Shown: piece after piece, positions 8,802 to 19,955 of the stretch
Layout: the number at the start of each line of letters is the position of its first letter
How positions within the stretch are numbered: the first letter of the stretch is position 1
DNA from: Niallia sp. NCCP-28
GTDB taxonomy: Bacteria > Bacillota > Bacilli > Bacillales > Cytobacillaceae
Reading direction: 5' to 3'
NCBI RefSeq assembly: GCF_023168165.1
Contig: NZ_BQYJ01000001.1
Coordinates: forward strand, 682,001-746,000
Length of the DNA stretch: 64,000 nt
Program-made: the position numbers and the translations under genes
Notes under the pieces: generated by a model
The model's input: the letters and a program-made list of their open reading frames with translations, nothing else
The model's database searches: none
Told to the model about the DNA's origin: nothing

Positions 8802-9383
8802 TTAGTCATCTTGTTTTTGTTCTAAAATTTTGCCAGTTTGTGCATCAACGCTGACTTCATATTCTTTCATCTGTTCTTCTACCGATACATCAAAATAAGT
8901 AGCGGTTGACGCTTTCTCTAAGCTCCATTGTGTAATGGCGCCTTTTTGTGCATCATTTACAATAGCAAGTAATTTTTCTTGTGTAATTAAATTGTCCAAA
9001 TTTAGTGCTTCTTTTTCTTTTTTAACTCCATTTGCATCGTCTGCATCTAACTTCTCTTCTTCTTTTACATTCAAGTCTCCATTATCCCCGTCTATTTCTA
9101 CTTCATATTGATTTTGTTCATCCACTCCCTCTACTTCATAATGCCATTTTCCAAAGTCGTTATCTAATGACATTTCAGTAATAGCAGCATCTGGATATTT
9201 ATCTTGAAATGTTTTCACTGCATCTTCTATATTGACCTTTAAATTTGCTTTAGCTAATGACTCGCTTTCATTATTAGTAGTTGCATTATTTGCTGATTCT
9301 TGATTAGTATCATTTTGACTGCAAGCGGCTAATCCTAAAGCGAGTGCCGTAATAATTGAAAAATTCATCCATATTTTTTTCAT
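8802..9383 (-). CDS. PepSY-domain lipoprotein
   Basis: A 193-residue secreted lipoprotein. A signal peptide ends in the lipobox LAAC (Cys near 21), followed by a Ser/Asn-rich tether. Two PepSY-type domains follow: about 50-105 (EDAVKTFQDKYPDAAITEMS then YEVEIDGDNGDLNV) and about 130-190 (LLAIVNDAQKGAITQWSLE then YEVSVDAQTGKILEQ). PepSY modules act outside the membrane, often as inhibitors or binding domains; a specific partner is not evident. AAAGGAGAG precedes the ATG. The gene is monocistronic, with a dispersed repeat directly upstream. Confidence 0.88.
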   Translation of the reverse strand: MKKIWMNFSIITALALGLAACSQNDTNQESANNATTNNESESLAKANLKVNIEDAVKTFQDKYPDAAITEMSLDNDFGKWHYEVEGVDEQNQYEVEIDGDNGDLNVKEEEKLDADDANGVKKEKEALNLDNLITQEKLLAIVNDAQKGAITQWSLEKASTATYFDVSVEEQMKEYEVSVDAQTGKILEQKQDD

Positions 9384-9404
9384 CTTATGCTCTCCTTTAT
9401 CCTG

Positions 9405-9545
9405 TATTAATGGGAAGTAAAATCCTTACCTCAGGAAACGAGGAATCTAGGTAAGGGGAAATTGCCCGTATAAATCCAATTGGCGTTCAACTGATAATCA
9501 GCAGGGGATGGAGAAACCCCCGCTGATTGAAGTTGCACTTTATCT
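9405..9545 (-). repeat. structured dispersed repeat A, copy 1
   Basis: Read on the minus strand, this 140-base unit aligns along its length with 44579-44731. Hairpin 1 (9496-9507 with 9517-9528) pairs AATCAGCGGGGG with CCCCTGCTGATT, one G-U pair. Hairpin 2 pairs 9424-9431 with 9449-9456. The loop TTCTCCAT is the same in both copies. It may be a mobile non-coding repeat or a small RNA; it fills the gap between deoC and the PepSY gene. Confidence 0.75.
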
Positions 9546-9604
9546 TTTTAACTGTTAAAAATTATACCCCTCGTCCATCTTTTTAAAACAAAATTAATCA
9601 AGAT

Positions 9605-9638
9605 AAAAGAAAAAAGCCCTAATTTCAGGGCTTTTTTT
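9605..9638 (-). terminator. terminator of deoC
   Basis: AAAAGCCCT and AGGGCTTTT pair around six bases; TTTTCTTTT follows on the minus strand. It begins at the deoC stop codon. Confidence 0.85.
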
Positions 9639-10305
9639 AGTAATCTGACGTGCTTGTTAAACCATTAACAATGGCAACGCCTGAGCTTGCTCCGATTCTT
9701 GTCGCTCCAGCTTCTACCAATTTTTGTGTGTCCTCACTGCTTCTTACTCCACCTGAAGCTTTTACGCCAATATCTGGGCCAACTGTTTTTCTCATTAATT
9801 GAATATCTGGAGCAGTTGCTCCGCCAGTTGAAAATCCCGTAGATGTTTTAACAAAGTCAGCTCCTGCTTCTACAGCTAAACGACATGCCGTTTCTTTTTC
9901 TTCATCTGTTAAAAGGCTTGTTTCAATAATAACTTTTGTTAAAGCTTTATTTCCTGCTGCATCTGCCACTGCTTTAATATCCCCTTTTACTAACTCCAAG
10001 TTGCCATCTTTTAATGCACCAATGTTAATGACCATGTCTACTTCCGTTGCGCCATTTTCAATTGCATCTTTTGTTTCAAACGCTTTTGTGGCACTTGTGG
10101 TTGCACCTAAAGGAAATCCGATTACGGTACAAACTTTTACTGTTGTGCCTGCCAATAATCCACTTGCTGTTTTTACCCATATTGGATTTACACATACAGA
10201 TGCAAATGAATATTCTTTTGCTTCTTCACATAATGAAATAATTTGTTGTTTTATTGCTTCTGGTTTTAATAATGTATGATCAATCATTCCAGCAATTTTA
10301 TTCAT
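9637..10305 (-). CDS. deoC: deoxyribose-phosphate aldolase
   Basis: A 222-residue cytosolic TIM-barrel aldolase that splits 2-deoxyribose 5-phosphate into glyceraldehyde 3-phosphate and acetaldehyde in deoxynucleoside catabolism. [10 protein letters not shown] is at the start. [10 protein letters not shown] and DFVKTSTGF hold the catalytic residues, with the Schiff-base Lys in the latter, near residue 152. [10 protein letters not shown] is near 180. Length is normal. AAAGGAG precedes the ATG. It stands alone here, unlike the dra-nupC-pdp operon of B. subtilis. Confidence 0.96.
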   Translation of the reverse strand: MNKIAGMIDHTLLKPEAIKQQIISLCEEAKEYSFASVCVNPIWVKTASGLLAGTTVKVCTVIGFPLGATTSATKAFETKDAIENGATEVDMVINIGALKDGNLELVKGDIKAVADAAGNKALTKVIIETSLLTDEEKETACRLAVEAGADFVKTSTGFSTGGATAPDIQLMRKTVGPDIGVKASGGVRSSEDTQKLVEAGATRIGASSGVAIVNGLTSTSDY

Positions 10306-10364
10306 TTTCTTATTCTCCTTTAACCAATATGTACCACCCTATATTCACAGGCTATTTTAATCAT

Positions 10365-10436
10365 AAAAAAGCCCCCTGCAACCTTTCACCTATTATATTA
10401 CAATAATAGTATAAGAATAAGATAACAGGGTGCTTC
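10365..10436 (-). terminator. long stem-loop terminator of mtaB
   Basis: On the minus strand AAGCACCCTG pairs with CAGGGGGCTT at the base of a long hairpin with an inner AT-rich stem, followed by TTTTTTA. Confidence 0.65.
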
Positions 10437-10439
10437 TAT

Positions 10440-11789
10440 TTAGCCTATTGCTTGTTTCTGCTCAACTGTATCCATAACACGAACAAACTGTCCTTCATTT
10501 ACAGGATAACCAGCTTTTGTAATTTTCACTTTTACAATTTGGCCAACCATTTCTTCTGTTGCTGGAAAAACAACTTTAAGATAGTTATCTGTATATCCAA
10601 CATATAGTTCGCCATTTCCATTGTCTTTATATACTTCTTCCGGAATCACTTCCACTACTTCTCCTTCATAGTTGGAAGCATATTCTTTTGCTAATTGATC
10701 AGATAATGCAATTAAACGATGTACTCGTTCATTTTTAATTTCCTCATCAATTTGATCTTCCATGCGGGCTGCAGGAGTTCCGGTACGTTTTGAATACGGG
10801 AATACATGCAGTTCTGAAAATTTATGTTCTTTGATAAAATTATAAGTTTCCATAAATTCTTCTTCTGTTTCTCCTGGGAAACCAACAATTACATCTGATG
10901 TGATGGCAAGTCCAGGCAATGCTTTTTTTAAGCGTGTAATCCGCTCTGCGAAAAATTCCATGGTATATTTCCTTCTCATCCGCTTTAACACAGTATTAGA
11001 GCCTGATTGAATAGGAATATGAAGATGATTTACAACAATATTGGACTGATCCAATACTGCAATTACCTCATCCGTAATCTGACTTGCTTCAATAGAAGAA
11101 ATTCGGAGACGCTTTACTCCTTTTACCTTTGCTTCTAATTCACGAAGAAGAGCAGCCAAGTTATAATCCTTCATATCTTCCCCGTAGCCGCCAGTGTGAA
11201 TTCCGGTTAAAACAATTTCTTTGTAGCCAGCATCCACTAATTGCTGCGCTTGTCTGATTACTTCTTTTGGATCTCGAGAACGCATTAAACCTCTTGCCCA
11301 TGGAATAATACAAAATGTGCAGAAATTATTGCACCCTTCTTGAATCTTTAAAGAGGCTCTTGTTCGATCAGTAAATGCAGGAACATCTAATTCTTCGTAT
11401 ACACGATTTTTCATGATATTTCCCACTGCATTTATCGGCTGTCTTTCTTCTTTATACTGCTTTATATATTCAAGCATTTTTATACGGTCTTGTGTGCCGA
11501 CAACAATATCTACCCCAGGAATAGCCATAATTTCTGCTGGTGATGTTTGTGCATAACATCCCGTTACACAAATTACCGCATTAGGGTTTTTGCGGACAGC
11601 ACGTCGAATTACTTGACGGCTTTTTTTATCACCTGTATTAGTTACTGTACATGTATTGATAACATATACATCTGACATATTTTCATACTCTACCCGTTCA
11701 TACCCTTGTTCTTTAAAAAGCTGCCATATAGCTTCTGTTTCATAATGATTTACTTTACAGCCTAATGTGTGAAATGCAACTGTTGGCAT
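10440..11789 (-). CDS. mtaB: tRNA (N6-threonylcarbamoyladenosine 37) methylthiotransferase MtaB
   Basis: A 449-residue radical-SAM enzyme that adds a methylthio group to t6A37, making ms2t6A in ANN-decoding tRNAs. An N-terminal UPF0004 domain (about 3-125) has cysteines in TLGCKVNHYE, INTCTVTN and VTGCYAQ for the auxiliary cluster. The radical-SAM core has CNNFCTFC near 154. A C-terminal TRAM domain (about 375-440) binds RNA. Length matches B. subtilis YqeV (451). GAGGTGA precedes the ATG. It is 6 bases downstream of rsmE, so the two are co-transcribed. Confidence 0.96.
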   Translation of the reverse strand: MPTVAFHTLGCKVNHYETEAIWQLFKEQGYERVEYENMSDVYVINTCTVTNTGDKKSRQVIRRAVRKNPNAVICVTGCYAQTSPAEIMAIPGVDIVVGTQDRIKMLEYIKQYKEERQPINAVGNIMKNRVYEELDVPAFTDRTRASLKIQEGCNNFCTFCIIPWARGLMRSRDPKEVIRQAQQLVDAGYKEIVLTGIHTGGYGEDMKDYNLAALLRELEAKVKGVKRLRISSIEASQITDEVIAVLDQSNIVVNHLHIPIQSGSNTVLKRMRRKYTMEFFAERITRLKKALPGLAITSDVIVGFPGETEEEFMETYNFIKEHKFSELHVFPYSKRTGTPAARMEDQIDEEIKNERVHRLIALSDQLAKEYASNYEGEVVEVIPEEVYKDNGNGELYVGYTDNYLKVVFPATEEMVGQIVKVKITKAGYPVNEGQFVRVMDTVEQKQAIG

Positions 11790-11795
11790 TTTTCG

Positions 11796-12539
11796 TCACC
11801 TCAATAATTCATAATGGTAGGAAACAGCAGATAATAAATAAAGGGGTGCTGTTTCCGTTCTTAAAATTCTTGGCCCCAACCCGCATGTTTGAAAACCATT
11901 TTCTTTTAATGCTGTTACTTCCTCTTCCGCTAAACCGCCTTCTGGGCCAAACACAACTAATATCGATTTGCCGCACTCAAGCTTTTTTAAGTTTTCTGCT
12001 AAAATTGAACTTTCGCCTGCTTTAGCTTCTTCTTCATAAGCAATTAGTTTAAGGTCATAGTCATTTCCAAGCTCTAGTAATCCTTTGAGTTTTACTGGAG
12101 ACATTACTTTAGGCGTTCTATTCCGATGGGATTGTTCTGCTGCTTCCTTGGCAATTTTATTCCATCGGACAAGTTTTTTATCAGACTTTTTCTCATCCCA
12201 TTTAACAACGGAGCGAGCTGCAATAAAAGGGATAAACTTAGATGCTCCTAGTTCTGTACCTTTTTGTATAATCCATTCCAGCTTATCCCCTTTCGGCAGT
12301 CCGCTCACAATCGAAATAGAAACCGGAAGTTCTCTCTTTTCTTCTATCCATTGTACCACTTTAGCAATAACTTGGTTTTCGGTAATTTTTTCTATAGAAC
12401 AGCGAGCAGCTTGCTCTTGATGATTTACACAATACAGTTCATCACCAAGCTTCATGCGCATAACTCTTGTTATATGATGAAAATCTTCCTCTTCAATAAA
12501 AAAAATATCTTCTACATTTTCTGCAAAATACCTCTGCAA
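11796..12539 (-). CDS. rsmE: 16S rRNA (uracil 1498-N3) methyltransferase
   Basis: A 247-residue SPOUT-class methyltransferase that modifies U1498 of 16S rRNA. The N-terminal PUA-like domain (MQRYFAEN to about 75) is followed by the knotted SPOUT domain with GLPKGDKLEWIIQKGTELG near 85, VFGPEGGL near 195 and LGPRILRTETAPL near 220. The start is TTG at 12539, where family alignment (MQRYF) begins. It lies between prmA and mtaB, as in B. subtilis (yqeT-yqeU-yqeV). Confidence 0.95.
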   Translation of the reverse strand: MQRYFAENVEDIFFIEEEDFHHITRVMRMKLGDELYCVNHQEQAARCSIEKITENQVIAKVVQWIEEKRELPVSISIVSGLPKGDKLEWIIQKGTELGASKFIPFIAARSVVKWDEKKSDKKLVRWNKIAKEAAEQSHRNRTPKVMSPVKLKGLLELGNDYDLKLIAYEEEAKAGESSILAENLKKLECGKSILVVFGPEGGLAEEEVTALKENGFQTCGLGPRILRTETAPLYLLSAVSYHYELLR

Positions 12540-12589
12540 TAAAAAAACCTGCCTTCATTTTAACATATGCTTCAAGTTCTAATAATTAG

Positions 12590-12634
12590 CAGAGGAGTTT
12601 TGTCCGTCTAAAATAGACAACCAAAACTCCTGCA
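12590..12634 (-). terminator. stem-loop after prmA
   Basis: GCAGGAGTTTTG pairs with CAAAACTCCTCTGC (one bulge), with an inner GTCTA/TAGAC stem. No long T-run follows, so termination may be partial and rsmE may be read through. Confidence 0.5.
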
Positions 12635-12640
12635 CATTTA

Positions 12641-13582
12641 TTAATGAATTTTTTTAGCGGTAATGCTTACCCAGTCTTCCATTTGGACAGTTTCCACAAT
12701 TTCTAGGCCAGATGCTACTATTGCATCTTTTACTTCTTCTTTTCTCTGGGAAATAATGCCAGAAGCAATAAAATAACCGTCTTTATTTAATAAGCGATGC
12801 ACATCATCTGTAAACCGAACAATAATTTCAGCCAAAATATTTGCGACAATTACATCTGCCTGTTCTTTAATGCCATTTAAAAGATTATTTTGCTTAACTG
12901 ATGCCACTTCCTGCACTTTATTTAATTCTAGATTTAGTTTTGCTGAATTTACTGCTACTTCATCTAAATCAAGTGCCAACACAGATTTTGCTTTAAGCAT
13001 TGCTGCAGCGATGCTTAAAACGCCTGAACCTGTGCCAACATCAATCACTGCATCGCCTTTTTCTACTATTCTTTCCAAAGCTTGAATACATAATACTGTT
13101 GTAGGATGTGTTCCTGTGCCAAAAGCCATTCCAGGATCTAGTTCAATGATTAATTCATCGCTGTTAACAGGCTTATAATCTTCCCATGTTGGCACAATCG
13201 TAAATTTTTCAGAGATTTTAACAGGGTGATAATATTTTTTCCAAGCAGTAGCCCATTCTTCCTCATTTACTTCCATAATAGAAACTTTATTTAATCCAAT
13301 ATCAATATTAAATAATACAAGATTATTGATTGCTTCTTTAATTTCCTCGACCGTTTCTCCAAGAAAACTATTAATAGGCAAATAAGCTTTTACTATGACG
13401 CCTTCTTCAGGATAATCATCAGGATTTAATTGGTAGATTTCGCCGAAACGGTCTTCTCTTTCTTTACTTAATTCAAAAGGATCTTCAATAACTACTCCGC
13501 TTGCTCCTGCTTCATGCAAAATATTAGAAATAGGTTCAATAGCTTCATTTGTTGTATGAATACTGATTTCTGACCATTTCAT
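12641..13582 (-). CDS. prmA: ribosomal protein L11 methyltransferase
   Basis: A 313-residue class I methyltransferase that trimethylates L11. The N-terminal substrate-recognition domain ([14 protein letters not shown] to about 95) leads to the SAM domain with [14 protein letters not shown] near 135, [12 protein letters not shown] near 170 and VANILAEII near 240. The open frame extends to 13603, but MKWSE is the family start and GGAG lies 9 bases before it. It sits directly behind dnaJ, as in B. subtilis. Confidence 0.95.
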   Translation of the reverse strand: MKWSEISIHTTNEAIEPISNILHEAGASGVVIEDPFELSKEREDRFGEIYQLNPDDYPEEGVIVKAYLPINSFLGETVEEIKEAINNLVLFNIDIGLNKVSIMEVNEEEWATAWKKYYHPVKISEKFTIVPTWEDYKPVNSDELIIELDPGMAFGTGTHPTTVLCIQALERIVEKGDAVIDVGTGSGVLSIAAAMLKAKSVLALDLDEVAVNSAKLNLELNKVQEVASVKQNNLLNGIKEQADVIVANILAEIIVRFTDDVHRLLNKDGYFIASGIISQRKEEVKDAIVASGLEIVETVQMEDWVSITAKKIH

Positions 13583-13602
13583 ATCTACCAACTCCATCTT
13601 CA

Positions 13603-14733
13603 TTATTCACCTTTAAAGGCTCTTTTTACTTTTGAGAAAAATCCTTCTTCTTCTTCTCCTCTTGGAGAATCTCCAGTTACTTCTGCAAATTCTTGCAATA
13701 CTTGTTTCTGTTTATCTGTTAATTTCGTTGGAGTAATTAAGCGCACAATCACATGCTGATCTCCAACGCCATATCCCCGTACATTCGGTATTCCTTTGCC
13801 CCTCAGGCGGAATTTTGTTCCCGTTTGTGTTCCAGCTGGCACTTTCAGCTTAATCTTGCCGTGAAGAGTCGGAACCTCTACTTCGTCTCCAAGTGCTGCT
13901 TGAACAAATGTAATCGGCATTTCGCAATAAACATCTTCTCCATCACGTTCGAAAAATTCATGTGCTCGAACATGGAATACAACATATAAATCCCCGGCTG
14001 GTCCCCCATTTACGCCTGGCTCCCCTTGGCCGCTTACACGCAATTGTTGGCCATCATCGATACCAGCTGGAATCTTAACAGAAATTTTGCGGCGTTTTTT
14101 CACTTTGCCTGTACCGCCGCATGTTGAACATTTATGCTTAATTTCCTTGCCTGTACCGCTGCAATGGTTACATGTTCTTCTATTCACAATGCGGCCAAAT
14201 GGTGTGTTTTGTTCCACGTTGATTTGACCAGTTCCACTACAATGCTTACAAGTGACAGGTTTTGTTCCTGGCTTTGCACCAGAGCCGCTGCAGGTTTCAC
14301 AAGTTTCTTCCCTTGGTATTTCAATTTCTGTTTCTTTGCCAAATGCAGCTTCTTCAAAAGAAAGAGTCATGGTATATTGGAGATCCGCTCCCTGTCTTGG
14401 TGCATTCGGATCACGTCTTCTGCCGCCTCCGCCACCGCCAAAAAAGCTGTTGAAGATATCTTCAAAACCGCCAAAGCCGCCAAAGTCTCCTGCTCCTCCT
14501 CCAAACCCTTGATTCGGATCTGTATGGCCAAATTGGTCATAATGAGCACGTTTTTGATCATCACTTAACACTTCATACGCTTCTTTTACTTCTTTGAATT
14601 TTTCATCTGCATCTGCTTCTTTATTAATATCTGGATGGTACTTTTTTGAAAGCTTTCGATATGCCTTTTTGATTTCATCCTTAGAGGCCGAGTTACTTAC
14701 TCCAAGGACCTCATAGTAATCTCGTTTGTTCAT
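13603..14733 (-). CDS. dnaJ: chaperone protein DnaJ
   Basis: A 376-residue Hsp40 co-chaperone that stimulates DnaK ATPase. The J-domain at residues 1-70 has KKYHPDINK with the essential HPD. A Gly/Phe-rich linker (about 72-110) comes next, then four CxxCxGxG zinc repeats ([32 protein letters not shown], about 145-210) and the C-terminal substrate domain. The start is ATG at 14733, behind GGGGAGTG; an in-frame GTG nine bases earlier overlaps the ribosome binding site. It is the last gene of the HrcA-controlled chaperone operon. Confidence 0.98.
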   Translation of the reverse strand: MNKRDYYEVLGVSNSASKDEIKKAYRKLSKKYHPDINKEADADEKFKEVKEAYEVLSDDQKRAHYDQFGHTDPNQGFGGGAGDFGGFGGFEDIFNSFFGGGGGGRRRDPNAPRQGADLQYTMTLSFEEAAFGKETEIEIPREETCETCSGSGAKPGTKPVTCKHCSGTGQINVEQNTPFGRIVNRRTCNHCSGTGKEIKHKCSTCGGTGKVKKRRKISVKIPAGIDDGQQLRVSGQGEPGVNGGPAGDLYVVFHVRAHEFFERDGEDVYCEMPITFVQAALGDEVEVPTLHGKIKLKVPAGTQTGTKFRLRGKGIPNVRGYGVGDQHVIVRLITPTKLTDKQKQVLQEFAEVTGDSPRGEEEEGFFSKVKRAFKGE

Positions 14734-14840
14734 GATTACCACTCCCCGATTCTTTTCACATAGATGCTATTGTATCATTTCGCTATACTAAAGTACAATA
14801 GTTTACGCATTTTTTATCAAACTTCTCTTACAGTGCAGCA

Positions 14841-14885
14841 AGAGAAAAAGCCAAAGCCAAGAATAACCTGACTTTGACTTTTTAG
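14841..14885 (-). terminator. terminator-like stem-loop between dnaK and dnaJ
   Basis: A 13-bp stem (AAAGTCAAAGTCA with TGGCTTTGGCTTT, several G-U pairs) followed by TTTCTC on the minus strand. It probably causes partial termination and lower dnaJ expression. Confidence 0.7.
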
Positions 14886-14897
14886 ACTCTCTTATAC

Positions 14898-16760
<1,863 letters not shown>

Positions 16761-17342
16761 TTATTGACTTACTTTTACCATTGCTGGTCGAATTACTCTA
16801 TCTTTTAGCTTATACCCTTTTTGAAACTCTTCTATTACAGTATTAGGTTCTGTTCCTTCTACTTCTACTTGCATTACTGCTTGATGAAGATGTGGATCAA
16901 ACTCTGAACCAACGGACTCAATCGCTTCTACGCCTTCTTTTTTAAGAGCTTCCAATAAACCGCGGTACACCATTTCCATCCCAGTATATAAACTTTGGGC
17001 CTGTTCTTGGGTTGCTTCCATTTTCAATGCTCTTTCGAAATTATCGATCGCTGGCAGTAAATCCATAACTAAACTTTGAGCTCTATATGTTTGCGCCGCT
17101 TCTAAATCCAGTCTTGCTCTGCGACGGGAATTATCAAAATCAGCTTGAAGACGAAGATATCTATTTGCTTCGTTTTCTAATTTAGCTTCTAAGTCAGCGA
17201 TTTTTACTTCTGCTGCTTTTAAGTTTTCTTCGCCAGAGGATTCTGCTTGCACTTCTTCAAACACTTCTTCTACTACTTCTTCCTGCAGGTCACTAGCATT
17301 TTGTTCTAATTCTTCATTCTGTGTTGTTTTTTCTTCTCCCAA
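16761..17342 (-). CDS. grpE: nucleotide exchange factor GrpE
   Basis: A 193-residue co-chaperone that releases ADP from DnaK as a dimer. It has an acidic disordered N-terminus, a long coiled coil (about 40-90, [20 protein letters not shown]), and the C-terminal beta-wing with FDPHLHQAV and [19 protein letters not shown] chose TTG at 17342, with AGGGAGGTG 6 bases before it; the ATG at 17366 would place that ribosome binding site inside the gene. It is second in the hrcA operon. Confidence 0.96.
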   Translation of the reverse strand: MGEEKTTQNEELEQNASDLQEEVVEEVFEEVQAESSGEENLKAAEVKIADLEAKLENEANRYLRLQADFDNSRRRARLDLEAAQTYRAQSLVMDLLPAIDNFERALKMEATQEQAQSLYTGMEMVYRGLLEALKKEGVEAIESVGSEFDPHLHQAVMQVEVEGTEPNTVIEEFQKGYKLKDRVIRPAMVKVSQ

Positions 17343-17380
17343 AATGTTCACCTCCCTTAAATGCAACGCTTATTAATACT

Positions 17381-17424
17381 GTCTCCCTTCTTGCTTCTTT
17401 GCAAAAAATTCACAAAAGGGAGAC
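17381..17424 (-). other. stem-loop between hrcA and grpE
   Basis: GTCTCCCTT (17381-17389) and AAGGGAGAC (17416-17424) are perfectly complementary, with a 26-base loop and no T-run. It lies where the B. subtilis dnaK operon mRNA is processed between hrcA and grpE. A processing or stability element is therefore more likely than a terminator. Confidence 0.6.
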
Positions 17425-17468
17425 TTCAAAAAAATCATAAGAACAGCTTTATTATTTTAAAGCATGTT

Positions 17469-18497
17469 TTATTTTTGATACAGCTTTGTCAAAACTTTTG
17501 TTAAGTCCTGCGATAAAAATTGCAAAAGACTGATCACACGGGAATACTCCATTCTGGTCGGCCCTAAAATAGCGATAGATCCTAATTGCTCATTGCCGAT
17601 GCTATAAGACGCAGAAATGACACTGCAATTATCCATGGCACTATTTTTATTCTCTGTGCCAATTTTAATGCTGATTTCTGCTGAAGTATTGCGAATCAGA
17701 TCATGGATTCCCTCTTCTGTATCTATCATGTTAAGAAGGTTTCTGATTTTTTCAATATCATGAAACTCTGGCTGACTCAGAATATTTGTTTTGCCGCCAA
17801 AAAATAATTTTTCATGGCTGTCAATTTTCACTGTCTCTGACAAGGATTTGATAAAGTAATCATAGTGGCTAATATGCTGCCTTAATATTGATGCCACTTC
17901 TTTATATATTTTATTATGCAATTTATCAAGAGAAACTCCTAGCAGCCTTGCATTTAATATATTAACCACTTTTTCTATTTCGCTTGCATCAACAGATTCA
18001 GGCAATTGAAACATTCTATTTTCGACATGGCCAGTATCTGTAACAATAATAGCGGTCGCAGTATGTTTGTTTAAAGGAACAATCTGAATTCTTCTCAGCT
18101 TATTTTCTTTTACAGCTGGCCCCAGAACTATAGTAGTATAGTTGGTTAAATCCGACAATATTTTTGCTGATCTTTGCACAATTTTTTCTAATTCATATAT
18201 TTTTTCGGCAAAAACCGAATTAATCTTTATTATATCTGTCTTATTAAGCTTTTGTGGCGACAATAAATGATCCACATAAAAACGATATCCCTTTTCCGAT
18301 GGAACCCTACCCGAAGAAGAGTGTGTTTTTTCTAAATATCCCGACTCTTCCAGATCAGCCATTTCATTGCGGATAGTCGCCGAACTGAAAGTTATTTCTT
18401 CTTTCTTCGACAAACTTCTTGAGCCAACAGGTTGTGCGGTCGATATAAAATCATCAATAATCACTTGTAAAATTAATAATTGACGATGTGTTAGCAC
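17469..18497 (-). CDS. hrcA: heat-inducible transcription repressor HrcA
   Basis: A 342-residue repressor that binds CIRCE operators. The N-terminal winged helix ([18 protein letters not shown], then [16 protein letters not shown] near 45) and [17 protein letters not shown] near 70 are typical. A GAF-like dimerisation domain follows. The start is GTG at 18497, with AGAGGTGA upstream; the in-frame ATG six bases earlier overlaps the ribosome binding site. Length agrees with B. subtilis (343). It is first in the operon with a perfect CIRCE 15 bases upstream, so it represses itself and grpE-dnaK-dnaJ. Confidence 0.97.
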   Translation of the reverse strand: MLTHRQLLILQVIIDDFISTAQPVGSRSLSKKEEITFSSATIRNEMADLEESGYLEKTHSSSGRVPSEKGYRFYVDHLLSPQKLNKTDIIKINSVFAEKIYELEKIVQRSAKILSDLTNYTTIVLGPAVKENKLRRIQIVPLNKHTATAIIVTDTGHVENRMFQLPESVDASEIEKVVNILNARLLGVSLDKLHNKIYKEVASILRQHISHYDYFIKSLSETVKIDSHEKLFFGGKTNILSQPEFHDIEKIRNLLNMIDTEEGIHDLIRNTSAEISIKIGTENKNSAMDNCSVISASYSIGNEQLGSIAILGPTRMEYSRVISLLQFLSQDLTKVLTKLYQK

Positions 18498-18511
18498 ATT
18501 CATCACCTCTG

Positions 18512-18538
18512 TTAGCACTCTCTCTTAACGAGTGCTAA
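18512..18538. promoter_or_regulatory. CIRCE operator
   Basis: TTAGCACTC, 9 bases, GAGTGCTAA: the exact CIRCE consensus bound by HrcA, located just downstream of the hrcA promoter. Confidence 0.98.
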
Positions 18539-18550
18539 ATCTATTTATAA

Positions 18551-18578
18551 ATTATCAAATATACAGGGACTATGTCAA
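18551..18578 (-). promoter_or_regulatory. sigma-A promoter of the hrcA operon
   Basis: Minus strand TTGACA (18578-18573), 16-base spacer, GATAAT (18556-18551), followed by the CIRCE. Confidence 0.85.
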
Positions 18579-18665
18579 TAATTTGCTTCTTTTTCTAACA
18601 GAAAAATTATAAACTTATTATTTTTCGGCGCAAAACTTTACCCTTTCATAGACGTTTTGCCATCT

Positions 18666-19817
18666 TCACTTTCCTTCAGAGAGCGTCCCGATAAAAGATT
18701 GAAATACTTCATTCCCTAAAAAGCGCCCTTTGTCTGTTAATTGCAAGAAACGATCATTTATGACAATTAACTCTCTTTTCATCAATTCTTCTATTTCAGC
18801 ATGAAAAAGTTCAAGAACTTCTTGATTATATTTTTGTCCAAATAATGTCAGGTTTACCCCTGCATTTTTCCGCAAGCCCAAAAATAATTCTTCTTCCATC
18901 ATTTCCACTTTTGTCACAGGATGTTCTTCGATAACAGGAAGCCTTTTTTGTGCAAGAGGCTCCATATATTTTTTTAAAGGTCCAAAATTAGAAACCCTTT
19001 TCCCTGATACATATCCATGTGCGCCTGCTCCAAAACCAAAATACTCTTTATTATTCCAATAGGTTAGATTATGTTTACTTTCGAAGCCCGGTTTAGCAAA
19101 GTTGCTGATTTCATATTGCTTATAGCCATTTTTGGCCATTTCTTCCATCAGCAATGCATACATTGCTGCTTCTGCATCTTCCCCTGGTACAGGAAGTTTG
19201 CCTTTTCTTCTTAAATTATAAAAAACAGTTTTAGGTTCGATAATCAAGGAATATCCAGAAAAATGCTCAATATCTAAGGTGAATGCCGTTGTTAATGTGT
19301 CTTTAAAATTTTCTATCGTTTGACCTGGCAAACTATAGATTAAATCAACGCTGATATTTGTAAAGCCAACTTTTTTTGCATCTTCAATAGAACGGAAAAC
19401 ATCCTCTGCTTTATGCGTTCTGCCAATTTTCTCTAAAAGTTCATTATGAAAAGATTGAACGCCAAAGCTCAAACGATTTACGCCACCATTGTACAGAGTC
19501 TGTAATTTTTCTGCTGTTATTTCTCCAGGATTTGCTTCAAATGTATATTCTACTTCTTCTTCCATCGCTAAATGCTTTTTTATCATGGCGCATAATCGCT
19601 CTAACTGGGAAACGGATAGTGCTGTAGGCGTTCCCCCGCCGACAAAAATAGTGGAAAGGGGCATGTTTCCATATTGTTCCACCGTTAATTTCATCTCTTG
19701 TTCTAATGCATCTAAATATTGATCCACAGGCTGTCCCTTTAGAAACACTTTGTTAAAATCACAATAGTGGCAAATATGTTCACAAAAAGGAATATGGATA
19801 TACGCGGCTTTTATCAA
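18666..19817 (-). CDS. hemW: heme chaperone HemW (radical SAM)
   Basis: A 383-residue radical-SAM family protein (formerly hemN-like, YqeR). It is now regarded as a heme-binding chaperone rather than coproporphyrinogen dehydrogenase. IHIPFCEHICHYCDFNK at residues 8-24 holds the CxxxCxxC of the 4Fe-4S cluster, and FVGGGTPTAL near 58 is conserved. The HemN C-terminal domain follows. The start is TTG at 19817, with AGGTTGTG upstream. It lies between lepA and hrcA, as in B. subtilis. Confidence 0.94.
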   Translation of the reverse strand: MIKAAYIHIPFCEHICHYCDFNKVFLKGQPVDQYLDALEQEMKLTVEQYGNMPLSTIFVGGGTPTALSVSQLERLCAMIKKHLAMEEEVEYTFEANPGEITAEKLQTLYNGGVNRLSFGVQSFHNELLEKIGRTHKAEDVFRSIEDAKKVGFTNISVDLIYSLPGQTIENFKDTLTTAFTLDIEHFSGYSLIIEPKTVFYNLRRKGKLPVPGEDAEAAMYALLMEEMAKNGYKQYEISNFAKPGFESKHNLTYWNNKEYFGFGAGAHGYVSGKRVSNFGPLKKYMEPLAQKRLPVIEEHPVTKVEMMEEELFLGLRKNAGVNLTLFGQKYNQEVLELFHAEIEELMKRELIVINDRFLQLTDKGRFLGNEVFQSFIGTLSEGK

Positions 19818-19909
19818 TTCTTCACAACCTTTTTTGCTTTATTGACTAACTTTATTATATTTTTATTAGCTATTTTTATTGTCTCATCAAAAAATAGATA
19901 AACAAATAA

Positions 19910-19946
19910 GAAAAGAGGTTAGCGCCTAACTAGCAGCCTAACCTCG
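19910..19946 (-). terminator. terminator of lepA
   Basis: GAGGTTAG (19915-19922) and CTAACCTC (19938-19945) form the stem; on the minus strand TTTTCTTATTTG follows. Confidence 0.75.
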
Positions 19947-19955
19947 TTCTTTATA

